Translations under genes and position numbers: made by a program
Notes under the pieces: model-generated
Databases searched by the model: none
Seen by the model: the letters and a program-made list of their open reading frames with translations, nothing else
What the model was told of the DNA's origin: nothing
Source of the DNA: Bacillus sp. 7884-1
GTDB lineage: Bacteria > Bacillota > Bacilli > Bacillales > Cytobacillaceae
Length of the DNA stretch: 32,813 nt
Reading direction: 5' to 3'
NCBI RefSeq assembly: GCF_002272245.1
Contig: NZ_NPDD01000134.1
Coordinates: 1-32,813 of the forward strand
Part shown: piece after piece, positions 7,939 through 15,412 of the stretch
Layout: the number at the start of each line of letters is the position of its first letter
How positions within the stretch are numbered: position 1 is the stretch's first letter

Positions 7939-9405
7939 TTAAGAAGCGGATTTTAGAGTTTTAGGTGTTGATTTGCTTCCAATCGTTTTTAATCCAACAA
8001 TAAAGCGAATGGTAAAGATAAGGGATGCAGCTATAATAAATATTCCGCAAAGAGCTCCTATTTGGTCGGAAGCCGTCCATTGTGGTAAATGCTCAGCCCA
8101 TCTGCGCGGTGCACTGATTTTTCCTGCATATAAGAATGAACCTGCTAAGCCGGTAAAGAAAATAAAATAGGTGAAGATTGCAAATTTATCATAGCTATTT
8201 TGTTTCTGAGTTCCTCCGGTTTTATTAAAGTAATACATAAATCCGAAAATCATTGCAATGACGCCCATCCCCATATACGTGTGGAAGTGACCTGGAACCC
8301 ATTTTGTATTATGCATTACATGATTGACAACAATGGTTGAGTCAATAATCGCAGGTACGGCACCGGCAACCCAGCCAAACATCGCCAAAAACATCATGCT
8401 TGAAGCAAAATCCCATTTAATTGCAGAGCGGAAGACAATCATTAACGCACCATATGCTGTGACAACCATAACAGGAAGACCGTTTGCATATGAAAAAACT
8501 TGGCCTACAATTAACATCCATTTTGGTACCGCAAAATCCATGAGCAAGTGGTGTGTATAAATCATTAAAGTAAACAGTGTAGAACAATTCCAGGCTATCA
8601 AAAAGGCCTTATTTGATTTCCAAGGACGTTCCGTATAATTCGATAGAATTTCATAAACAGCGATAACGGCCATATAAATGGTACAGTTTGCAAAAATATG
8701 TCCAAAAGCATAAGTTAAATGCTTAGCAAGCATTGGATCAATTGTGATAACTGGATTGATAATATTTAAAATCGAAGCAACTAGAACATATGCACCAGCA
8801 AGAATGGCAATAGAATTCGTGATGATGACCATTGTTGTTGCAACTGCAGCAGGAGGAGGCCCATAGCCTTTTTTTCCTCCGAATATATAATCCCAGCCAA
8901 GGGTCTTATGCAATCCGCCATATTCTTTTGTTAACCTAGCAGCTAAATAGAAGTACATGACTAAATACCCAATACCTAATGCCAGCATTCCAAATAAGAA
9001 TAATAGCGCACCTAATTTACCATATAGATTTGCTGAATAAGCTGGCAGCGGGAAAAGGAAGGTCCAGCCGTCTGAAAAATTAAAGCCAAAAATAGCGGTT
9101 AGGATCATTACAACCCCAATCAATGACAGAATTAAATTAGCGAAAAATACTTTTGAATTTAGATAGATGTGTTTTGATAGGAAGTACCACATAATGGCAC
9201 TGCCTCCTAAAGCGGCAATTCCAATCATTCCTGTTCCGTGTATAGTCATAACCTTATAGAAAAACTGTGGTGGTATTTTTACTACATTCCCCTGATTTAA
9301 TAACATCATGACTCCAAAAATCATCATTAAAACTAGGACAACAGAGGTAACCATTAAGGCTAAAGCAACGCCTTTATTATTAATTGTACGAGCTTTAGTG
9401 ATCAT
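7939..9405 (-). CDS. Heme-copper oxidoreductase subunit I, probable CuA-type nitric oxide reductase
   Basis: Catalytic membrane subunit (488 residues, about 12-13 helices) of a two-subunit heme-copper enzyme. The histidines expected for the low-spin heme, high-spin heme and CuB are present: H56 (MTIHGTG), H236 (AFGHIFAN), H285-H286 (IYTHHLLMD), and H373 and H375 (VPGHFHTYMG). The propionate-binding pair R434-R435 (SAPRRWAEH) is also visible. The tyrosine that A- and B-type oxygen reductases carry four residues after the helix VI histidine (GHPxVY) is absent; N240 takes its place. Its loss is a mark of NO-reducing branches of the superfamily. I therefore favour NO reduction to N2O, but a divergent oxidase is not excluded. 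The gene overlaps subunit II by 11 nt. Confidence 0.8.
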   Translation of the reverse strand: MITKARTINNKGVALALMVTSVVLVLMMIFGVMMLLNQGNVVKIPPQFFYKVMTIHGTGMIGIAALGGSAIMWYFLSKHIYLNSKVFFANLILSLIGVVMILTAIFGFNFSDGWTFLFPLPAYSANLYGKLGALLFLFGMLALGIGYLVMYFYLAARLTKEYGGLHKTLGWDYIFGGKKGYGPPPAAVATTMVIITNSIAILAGAYVLVASILNIINPVITIDPMLAKHLTYAFGHIFANCTIYMAVIAVYEILSNYTERPWKSNKAFLIAWNCSTLFTLMIYTHHLLMDFAVPKWMLIVGQVFSYANGLPVMVVTAYGALMIVFRSAIKWDFASSMMFLAMFGWVAGAVPAIIDSTIVVNHVMHNTKWVPGHFHTYMGMGVIAMIFGFMYYFNKTGGTQKQNSYDKFAIFTYFIFFTGLAGSFLYAGKISAPRRWAEHLPQWTASDQIGALCGIFIIAASLIFTIRFIVGLKTIGSKSTPKTLKSAS

Positions 9406-9943
9406 GGTTATTTTCTCCTTTTGGTTTAACTACTATGTCTTTCATCATCACATGATGGCCAACACTGCAATATTCCAAGCATAAAATTTTATACGTGCCC
9501 GGTTTGTCAAACGTAATCGTGAGCGTATTCGTGTATTTCGGCATTGCCTGTGTTTGGGCAATTAATTCTAACTCCGGGTTATAAATACCGAATCCGTGAT
9601 TAACATCTTTACTTGTTACTCGAAAATGAATCTCTTCTCCAACTGTAAATTCTTCATCGCTGAATTCCCATGCGTACTGAAGTCCAGCTACCTCAACAAC
9701 CTTTGCATGCTCTTTAGCAGACGCATGTTGGTTATGGTATGGAAGCTTGCTCAGTGACATGGCTGAGGTAAACCCCATTACTGCGAGCAGCCCCAGAAAA
9801 TAAAATTTACGAATTTTGTAGCCTTTTTCTTGTATCGGTCCATATTCTCTTAATCTTCTTGATTCCCCGTACACAATAGCAAATGCCAAAGCGAGTAGAA
9901 AAACGAGAAATAAGGTGACGTACCATGCAATTGATTGGTACAT
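9395..9943 (-). CDS. Heme-copper oxidoreductase subunit II with CuA centre
   Basis: Electron-entry subunit of 182 residues. Two membrane helices (about 5-27 and 47-63) precede an extracytoplasmic cupredoxin domain. The complete CuA set is present: H116 (DVNHGFGIY), C155, E157, C159, H163 and M166 in CLEYCSVGHHVMM. It should therefore accept electrons from a membrane-attached cytochrome c and pass them to subunit I. The start ATG has GGGGGG 6 nt upstream. It is the first gene of the minus-strand operon. No subunit III, cytochrome c or heme-A synthesis gene is nearby. The length is short, as in B-type and CuA-NOR subunits II. Confidence 0.9.
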   Translation of the reverse strand: MYQSIAWYVTLFLVFLLALAFAIVYGESRRLREYGPIQEKGYKIRKFYFLGLLAVMGFTSAMSLSKLPYHNQHASAKEHAKVVEVAGLQYAWEFSDEEFTVGEEIHFRVTSKDVNHGFGIYNPELELIAQTQAMPKYTNTLTITFDKPGTYKILCLEYCSVGHHVMMKDIVVKPKGENNHDH

Positions 9944-10023
9944 ATGTATCCCCCCAGTTAAATTAATTAAACAAGCAGTCCCCCAACCACATGTTTAATT
10001 CCAATTAACATTTTAATCTACAA

Positions 10024-10043
10024 ATTGTGAATAAAAAGTGAAT
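10024..10043 (+). promoter_or_regulatory. Helically phased ResD-like direct repeats
   Basis: ATTGTGAAT (10024-10032) and AAAGTGAAT (10035-10043) are direct repeats spaced 11 bp start to start, about one helical turn. They match 8 and 6 of 9 positions of TTTGTGAAT, the ResD box described for Bacillus subtilis. They lie about 80-100 bp upstream of the subunit II gene. The assignment is by pattern only. Confidence 0.35.
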
Positions 10044-10166
10044 TAAATCATACCCTTACTAACAAATCCCTCCTGAGACAAGTTATTTATAGCTATCTTT
10101 TTTTTAACCCCCGCAAATGTCCAATAGGGTACGAATACTTTGGTAAATAAACAATGGAGGTTAGAT

Positions 10167-10301
10167 ATGAAAACAACTATGATTGATATTGATAAGTTAC
10201 TAGAATCTACTGCAAATCTAACATCTGAGAAAAGCACAAATAAATTAAAAAAAATTGAAATTGATAAACTATTAGCTCAAACTCAAGATTGGTCCAGATA
10301 A
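10167..10301 (+). CDS. Small hypothetical protein with duplicated IDKLL motif
   Basis: A 44-residue hydrophilic ORF with GGAGG about 6 nt before its ATG and a hairpin terminator 18 nt after its stop, so it has the parts of an independent gene. It contains two similar segments, DIDKLLEST (residues 7-15) and EIDKLLAQT (31-39), separated by a Lys/Ser/Thr-rich linker. Each could form a short amphipathic helix. It has no cysteine, signal peptide or membrane segment. I do not recognise the family. It could be a small regulatory or sporulation peptide; function unknown. Confidence 0.6.
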   Translation: MKTTMIDIDKLLESTANLTSEKSTNKLKKIEIDKLLAQTQDWSR

Positions 10302-10318
10302 ATTGATAGGTGACTTTA

Positions 10319-10350
10319 AAGAAGCTCTCGGAAATTACCGGGAGCTTCTT
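10319..10350 (+). terminator. Terminator of the 44-residue gene
   Basis: AAGAAGCTCTCGG (10319-10331) pairs with CCGGGAGCTTCTT (10338-10350), 13 bp with one G-U wobble and a 6-nt loop. The downstream T tract is weak (ctattttc), so termination may be partial. Confidence 0.75.
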
Positions 10351-10431
10351 CTATTTTCTGATAAAAAATTTAAAAAAATGGCATAAGAAATTTGTCGCTT
10401 TAAAGCGGAAAAATAATTTTAGGTAATTCTA

Positions 10432-10460
10432 TTGCTTTTAGTGCGAAAAAATACTAGAAT
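10432..10460 (+). promoter_or_regulatory. Candidate sigma-A promoter of the ABC transporter operon
   Basis: TTGCTT (10432-10437) and TAGAAT (10455-10460) are separated by exactly 17 nt and lie about 60 nt before the lipoprotein gene. No T-box or other riboswitch-like leader follows. Confidence 0.5.
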
Positions 10461-10519
10461 AACTTTTATAATATAATAAATTTTTAGAAAATTAGAAAAT
10501 GGATTTAGGGGGATGAACA

Positions 10520-11515
10520 ATGAAAAAGCGTGTAAAAGTAATAACCTTCGCTTTAGCTGGGATGATGATGCTTGCCGGGTGTGGCAGCAAGGATTCAGCA
10601 GGAGGAACGGAAACAGAAGGAGAAAAGGTGTTTAAAGTAGGGATATCCCAATATGCTACACATCCATCATTGGACGCAGCAACTGAGGGATTTAAAAAGG
10701 CGTTAGCGGATAAAGGCATTAAAGTTGAGTATGACGAGCAAAATGCCCAAGGTGAAGCGGCAAATGTTCAAACGATCTCTAATAATTTTGTTGGAGATAA
10801 AGTTGACCTTATTTTTGCAAATGCAACGCCAAGTGCTACAGGTGCGTTGAATGCAACGAAGGAAATCCCAATTATTTTTACTTCAGTAACTGACCCTGTG
10901 GGTGCTGAATTAGTAAAGGCATTCGATCAACCGGGTGAAAATATCACAGGTACAACGGATAACCATCCTGATGGAACGGCAAAAACGATCAACTTTATTA
11001 CAGATGAAGTTAAAGCAAAAGACATTGGTGTTATCTATAATTCTGGTGAACAAAACTCTATCGTGCAAGTGGAAGAAGTGAAAAAATTAGCTGAAGGTAA
11101 AGGTGCTAAGCTTGTAGAAGTGTCTGTCTCTACCTCTGCTGAAGTAAAGCAGGCGGCTGAATCCTTAGTTGGCCGTGTAGACGCTATCTATATTCCAACA
11201 GATAATACGGTTGTCTCGGCTCTTGAGTCTGTTATTTCAGTTGCAAACAGCAAAATAATTCCTTTGTTCGTTGGTGAGTTAGATTCAATGAAAAAAGGTG
11301 CAGTTGCTGCGAGTGGTTTTGAATATTTCGATATTGGATATCAATCAGGTTTAATGGCTGCTGAAATTTTAAGCGGGAATAAGAAGCCTTCTGAAATTCC
11401 AGTAGAATTACCAAGCAGCTTAACGCTTGTTATTAATAAGAAAGCTGCAGAAGCACAGGGGCTTGAAGTGAAAGAGGAATGGAAAGACCTTGGTGAGTTT
11501 TACGAGGGTGAATAA
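10520..11515 (+). CDS. ABC transporter substrate-binding lipoprotein (ABC_sub_bind/TrpX-like)
   Basis: A 331-residue extracytoplasmic solute receptor. A basic, hydrophobic signal peptide ends in the lipobox LAGC with C21 as the lipidated residue. The mature part has the two-lobed periplasmic-binding fold of the PF04392 family (KVGISQYATHPSLDAATEGF near residue 35, then IIFTSVTDPVGAELVKAF and VIYNSGEQNS). Streptococcal members of this family (TrpX) are linked to tryptophan uptake. It is the first gene of a three-gene operon with permease and ATPase. The ligand is not determined here; an aromatic amino acid is attractive because a tyrosine-degradation operon follows, but that is inference. Confidence 0.9.
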   Translation: MKKRVKVITFALAGMMMLAGCGSKDSAGGTETEGEKVFKVGISQYATHPSLDAATEGFKKALADKGIKVEYDEQNAQGEAANVQTISNNFVGDKVDLIFANATPSATGALNATKEIPIIFTSVTDPVGAELVKAFDQPGENITGTTDNHPDGTAKTINFITDEVKAKDIGVIYNSGEQNSIVQVEEVKKLAEGKGAKLVEVSVSTSAEVKQAAESLVGRVDAIYIPTDNTVVSALESVISVANSKIIPLFVGELDSMKKGAVAASGFEYFDIGYQSGLMAAEILSGNKKPSEIPVELPSSLTLVINKKAAEAQGLEVKEEWKDLGEFYEGE

Positions 11516-11533
11516 TATACTTTTGTATTGCTG

Positions 11534-11561
11534 GGAGTCAGCCGCTAACATGGTTGACTCC
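11534..11561 (+). terminator. Intercistronic hairpin between binding protein and permease genes
   Basis: GGAGTCAGCC (11534-11543) pairs with GGTTGACTCC (11552-11561), 10 bp with one wobble and an 8-nt loop. There is no real T tract, so it is more likely a 3'-end stabiliser or partial attenuator that keeps binding-protein mRNA in excess over permease mRNA. Confidence 0.6.
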
Positions 11562-11622
11562 TTCATCACTGCATTAGGAATTTATTCGATCAGAACAAAG
11601 ACTTAAAGAAAGGATGTTCTCA

Positions 11623-12636
11623 ATGTTTATAGCCATATTTGGATCATTTGAAGCAGGTATCATCTACGCGATTATGGCACTGGGCGTCTATCTTTCCTTT
11701 CGAATTCTGGATTTTCCGGATTTAACGGTAGATGGGAGTTTTGTTACAGGTGCAGCTTTATCAGCAGTCTTGATTGCTGGCGGGGTTAATCCGTTTTTAG
11801 CCACCATTTTAGCACTATTTGCAGGTTTTGCAGCAGGATGTATGACAGGATTGCTGCATACCTTTGGAAAAATTAATAATTTGCTATCAGGGATATTAAT
11901 GATGATTGCCTTATATTCTATTAATCTTAGAATAATGGGAAGATCTAATATTCCCTTGTTAAATACGGAAACGTCTTTTACACAAATCGGTGGAATTTTT
12001 GAAAAAATGGGAGTAGATTCTTTTTTCAACGATTTGCTAACGATGGTTGGTCTTGGAGACAGCCTTCCTGATACATGGGGAATTTTACTTTTTATGATAA
12101 TCGTAACCTTTGTAATTAAAGGGCTCACTGATTTATTTTTACAGACGGAAATTGGTCTCGCTGTAAGAGCGACTGGTAACAATAAACAAATGATTCGCAG
12201 TTTCTCTGCTAATACAAATCTTCTTACAATTCTAGGACTGGGGTTATCTAATGCTCTAGTTGCTTTTTCAGGTGCCTTAATCGCGCAGCAAGGCGGATTT
12301 GCGGATGTTGGTATGGGGATTGGGATGATTGTAATTGGATTAGCTTCCGTTATCATCGGTGAAGCCTTGTTTGGTACCAAATCCATTGCAAGGGCAACAC
12401 TGGCGGTTATCGGAGGAGCCATCATTTACCGGATTGTGGTTACACTCGCATTAAGGGTTGAATTTCTAGACCCGGGTGATATGAAGGTAATCACAGCATT
12501 AATTGTCATCATTGCCTTAACAGCACCAAAAATAATTGACAACGCTAAAGAGAAAAAGCGTAAAGCCCGGAGAAGACAAGAAAAGCTGAACGTGTTACAA
12601 GCATCGGCTGAGCGAAAGGGTGAAAACCATGCTTGA
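11623..12636 (+). CDS. ABC transporter permease (BPD_transp_2 type)
   Basis: Inner-membrane permease of 337 residues with about 8-9 helices and a basic cytoplasmic tail (KEKKRKARRRQEK). The N-terminal region (ALGVYLSFRILDFPDLTVDG) is typical of the partners of PF04392 binding proteins. I prefer the ATG at 11623, since AAAGG sits about 10 nt upstream; an ATG three codons earlier directly abuts that site. It overlaps the ATPase gene by 8 nt. Confidence 0.9.
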   Translation: MFIAIFGSFEAGIIYAIMALGVYLSFRILDFPDLTVDGSFVTGAALSAVLIAGGVNPFLATILALFAGFAAGCMTGLLHTFGKINNLLSGILMMIALYSINLRIMGRSNIPLLNTETSFTQIGGIFEKMGVDSFFNDLLTMVGLGDSLPDTWGILLFMIIVTFVIKGLTDLFLQTEIGLAVRATGNNKQMIRSFSANTNLLTILGLGLSNALVAFSGALIAQQGGFADVGMGIGMIVIGLASVIIGEALFGTKSIARATLAVIGGAIIYRIVVTLALRVEFLDPGDMKVITALIVIIALTAPKIIDNAKEKKRKARRRQEKLNVLQASAERKGENHA

Positions 12637-13423
12637 GTTAAATCAAATTCATAAGATTTTTAATGAGGGTACCCCGGATGAAAAAGTTGCGATTGATCAT
12701 ATTAATCTGACATTAAAACAAGGTGATTTTGTTACCGTTATCGGAAGTAATGGCGCAGGGAAATCGACATTAATGAATATTATTTCAGGGGTATTAGTAC
12801 CTGATGTTGGTGATATTTATATTGCTGGGAAAAATGTAACTGCGATGTCAGAATACAAAAGGTCGAAAATGATTGGACGGGTATTTCAGGACCCAATGGC
12901 AGGTACAGCACCTAGCATGACGATTGAAGAAAATTTAGCCATGGCCTACTCACGAAATAAAACAAGAACCTTCAAAAGGGGAGTTACGAAAAAAAGACGT
13001 GATTACTTCCGGGAGGTTCTTGAATCCTTGCACCTTGGCTTAGAAAATCGGTTAAGTGCAAAGGTGGGATTGTTGTCAGGAGGAGAGCGGCAGGCACTAT
13101 CGCTATTAATGGCAACATTCACCGAACCTTCTATTTTACTGCTTGATGAACATACTGCAGCACTTGATCCATCGCGGGCTGAGTTAATAACCAACCTAAC
13201 ACGTGAAATTGTTGGAAAGTATCAGCTTACCACCTTAATGGTCACCCACAATATGCAGCAAGCGATTGATCTTGGTAATCGCTTAATTATGATGGATAAA
13301 GGTCAAATCATATTGGAAGTAGATGCAGAAAACAAGAAAAACTTAACGATTGAAGGATTATTAGAGGAATTTAAAAGAATTCGCGGGGTACAGATGGCCA
13401 GCGACCGCGCAGTTTTGTCCTAA
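12629..13423 (+). CDS. ABC transporter ATP-binding protein
   Basis: ATPase of 264 residues that powers the preceding permease. Walker A is GSNGAGKST (39-47), the signature is LSGGERQALS, Walker B is ILLLDEHTAALDP (note E-H where many have E-P) and the H-loop is VTHNMQQA. The ATG at 12629 follows GGGTG by about 7 nt and lies within the end of the permease gene; an in-frame GTG three codons upstream is part of that binding site. A terminator follows at once, closing the operon. Confidence 0.93.
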   Translation: MLELNQIHKIFNEGTPDEKVAIDHINLTLKQGDFVTVIGSNGAGKSTLMNIISGVLVPDVGDIYIAGKNVTAMSEYKRSKMIGRVFQDPMAGTAPSMTIEENLAMAYSRNKTRTFKRGVTKKRRDYFREVLESLHLGLENRLSAKVGLLSGGERQALSLLMATFTEPSILLLDEHTAALDPSRAELITNLTREIVGKYQLTTLMVTHNMQQAIDLGNRLIMMDKGQIILEVDAENKKNLTIEGLLEEFKRIRGVQMASDRAVLS

Positions 13424-13430
13424 ACTATTG

Positions 13431-13465
13431 AGAAACAGCATGTTTATAGGCTGTTTCTTTTTTTA
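13431..13465 (+). terminator. Terminator of the ABC transporter operon
   Basis: AGAAACAGC (13431-13439) pairs with GCTGTTTCT (13450-13458), followed by seven T residues. It separates the transporter from the tyrosine-degradation operon. Confidence 0.88.
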
Positions 13466-13590
13466 TTTTGTACGAACCTTTACTGCTAAAAAGCGTTATT
13501 GCTTCACCGGCCGCTCTTGATGGGACACACTAGTATCACTTAATATATATTCAGAATATTATTAATTAAAGGATAATAGGAGGAATATAA

Positions 13591-14706
13591 ATGAAAGAAA
13601 AACGTTTAAAAGCCGAAGAACTTGCTAACGATTTTTTCCCAGTTAGGGATGTCGACTATATCGAAATTTACACAAATAATGCGAAGCAAGCCTGCCACTT
13701 TTTTTGCACAGCATTTGGGTTTAAACCAGTTGCATATTCCGGCCTTGAAACGGGAAATCGTGAAACCGTTTCCTATGTGCTCCAGCAAAGGAACATTCGT
13801 CTTGTTCTCACTGGCTCCTACAAAGAAGATACACGAGTTGCTCAGTTTGTAAAAAAACATGGTGACGGTGTAAAGGACGTAGCTCTTTTAGTAGATGATG
13901 TTGATAAGGCATATAACGCTGCTGTAGAGCGTGGAGGGATTGCCCTTATACCTCCATTTGAGTTGAAGGATGAAAAGGGGACTATTAAAAAGGCCGTTCT
14001 CGGTACATATGGAGACACCATCCATACGTTAGTAGAACGAAAGAATTATCAAGGAGTTTTTATGCCAGGTTTTGATCCCTATTCCGTCTATTTGCCAATT
14101 GAGGATGCTGGCTTAATTGGTATTGACCATGTCGTTGGTAACGTTGAACGGATGGAAGAATGGGTTGAATATTATGCAAAGGTAATGGGATTTGTAGAGA
14201 TGAAGCATTTCACAGATAAAGATATTACCACCGAGTATTCAGCGTTAATGTCGAAGGTCATGCATAATGGCGGTAGAATTAAGTTTCCGATTAATGAACC
14301 AGCAGAGGGGAAACGCAAATCTCAAATTCAGGAGTATTTAGAATTCTATAATGGCCCTGGTGTACAACATCTTGCGATCCTAACAGAGGACATTGTCTCG
14401 ACTGTAGCTACTTTGAAAAAGAATGGGGTGGAGTTCTTAAATACACCTAGTACCTATTACGAGGATTTAGGACAGCGAATTGGCAAAATTGATGAAGAAA
14501 TAGAGAAGCTCCGTGAATTAAATATTTTAGTTGACCGTGATGATGAGGGCTATCTGCTGCAGATTTTCACTAAGCCGATTGTCGATAGACCTACGTTATT
14601 CGTCGAGATTATCCAGCGTAAGGGTGCACGAGGTTTTGGTGAAGGGAACTTCAAGGCTTTATTTGAATCCATCGAAAGAGAACAGGAACGTCGAGGAAAT
14701 TTATAA
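13591..14706 (+). CDS. hppD: 4-hydroxyphenylpyruvate dioxygenase
   Basis: Cytoplasmic non-heme Fe(II) dioxygenase (371 residues) that converts 4-hydroxyphenylpyruvate to homogentisate in tyrosine degradation. It has two VOC halves. The iron ligands are visible in the C-terminal half: H180 (GIDHVVGNV), H260 (GVQHLAI) and E339 (LFVEIIQR). The C-terminal helix GARGFGEGNFKALFESIE closes the active site, as in the family. AGGAGG precedes the ATG. It is the first gene of an operon with the enzymes for the next steps. Length and motifs fit true HPPD rather than hydroxymandelate synthase. Confidence 0.96.
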   Translation: MKEKRLKAEELANDFFPVRDVDYIEIYTNNAKQACHFFCTAFGFKPVAYSGLETGNRETVSYVLQQRNIRLVLTGSYKEDTRVAQFVKKHGDGVKDVALLVDDVDKAYNAAVERGGIALIPPFELKDEKGTIKKAVLGTYGDTIHTLVERKNYQGVFMPGFDPYSVYLPIEDAGLIGIDHVVGNVERMEEWVEYYAKVMGFVEMKHFTDKDITTEYSALMSKVMHNGGRIKFPINEPAEGKRKSQIQEYLEFYNGPGVQHLAILTEDIVSTVATLKKNGVEFLNTPSTYYEDLGQRIGKIDEEIEKLRELNILVDRDDEGYLLQIFTKPIVDRPTLFVEIIQRKGARGFGEGNFKALFESIEREQERRGNL

Positions 14707-14730
14707 AATATAAAAATATATTAAAGAGGA

Positions 14731-14757
14731 AAAAGGGAGAGGGTGCTTCTCCCTTTT
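14731..14757 (+). terminator. Intercistronic hairpin after hppD
   Basis: AAAAGGGAGA (14731-14740) pairs perfectly with TCTCCCTTTT (14748-14757) around a 7-nt loop, with four T at the end. It could give partial termination, lowering expression of the three downstream genes relative to hppD, or stabilise the hppD message. Confidence 0.6.
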
Positions 14758-14788
14758 AAAGAGTTTAATAGGAAAGAGGTGTAAGATA

Positions 14789-15397
14789 ATGGAAGTGTCA
14801 CCAGATACGCTTGAATGGAGAGACGCCTATAAGCTGCTAATTGGTTCGATACTGCCTCGTCCGATTGCCTTTGTGTCCACTATTGATGAAAACGGAATTG
14901 CCAATGCTGCTCCCTTTAGTTTCTTTACCGCAATTTGCGCTGATCCGATGCTCATCTGTTTTTCACCAATGAGAAGGGGTAGTGATGGAGCAAAAAAAGA
15001 TACACTTTTAAATATTGAAAAAACAAAGCAATTTGTAATTAATATCGTCAGCGAGAGTATGGCGAAGCAGATGAATGATTGCGCAGTTGAATTTGCCCCT
15101 GAAGTAGATGAACTAGAGGTAACAGGTTTAACAAAAGAGCCTAGTCGTGTGGTGAAGGTGCCGCGCATAAAAGAGTCTCTCGTACATTTAGAGTGTGAGC
15201 TCTATCAGGTGTTGGATTTTGGTGACCAGGCTGGTGCTGGAAGTCTAGTTATTGGTAAAGTTTTGAATATTCATGTAGAGGATGAGTTATTTCATAAAGG
15301 GCGAGTTGATACAGTGAAACTTCAGCCGATTGGCAGAATGGCAGGTAATATTTATACCAATCCATTAGGGAAAACGTTTGATATTATTAGGAAATAG
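14789..15397 (+). CDS. Flavin-reductase-like FMN-binding protein
   Basis: A 202-residue protein with the FMN-binding split-barrel fold of the flavin reductase-like family. RPIAFVSTIDENGIANAAPF (about residues 24-43) and FSPMRRGSDGAKKDTLLNI (about 58-76) are the conserved FMN-contact regions. It lies between hppD and the fumarylacetoacetase-family gene. Such proteins recur in Bacillus homogentisate clusters, but the reaction is not established; it may supply reduced flavin or act on a pathway intermediate. AAAGAGGTG precedes the ATG by about 8 nt. It sits where one might expect maleylacetoacetate isomerase, which is missing from this cluster. Confidence 0.85.
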   Translation: MEVSPDTLEWRDAYKLLIGSILPRPIAFVSTIDENGIANAAPFSFFTAICADPMLICFSPMRRGSDGAKKDTLLNIEKTKQFVINIVSESMAKQMNDCAVEFAPEVDELEVTGLTKEPSRVVKVPRIKESLVHLECELYQVLDFGDQAGAGSLVIGKVLNIHVEDELFHKGRVDTVKLQPIGRMAGNIYTNPLGKTFDIIRK

Positions 15398-15412
15398 AAA
15401 ATGGGTGACTAT

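Noticed and set aside
7939..9405. Plain cytochrome c or quinol oxidase call
   Set aside because: The GHPxVY tyrosine is missing and replaced by Asn, so an oxygen reductase label would overstate the evidence.
10024..10043. FNR/CRP palindrome
   Set aside because: The GTGA half-sites are in direct, not inverted, orientation, so they do not form TGTGA-N6-TCACA.
10361..10519. T-box or other riboswitch before the TrpX-like operon
   Set aside because: The leader after the candidate promoter is about 60 nt and shows no T-box sequence or long structured element.
11688..12425. 245-residue open frame on the minus strand
   Set aside because: It is the mirror of the permease gene, has low-complexity Pro/Ile/Lys-rich translation, no ribosome binding site and no recognisable fold.
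13500..13590. Specific promoter for the hppD operon (TTGATG ... TAATAT)
   Set aside because: The hexamers can be found but the spacing is ambiguous (17-18 nt) and the region is AT-rich, so no single promoter was supportable.
14827..15168. 113-residue open frame on the minus strand
   Set aside because: It is a shadow of the flavin-reductase-like gene with serine-rich, non-family translation.
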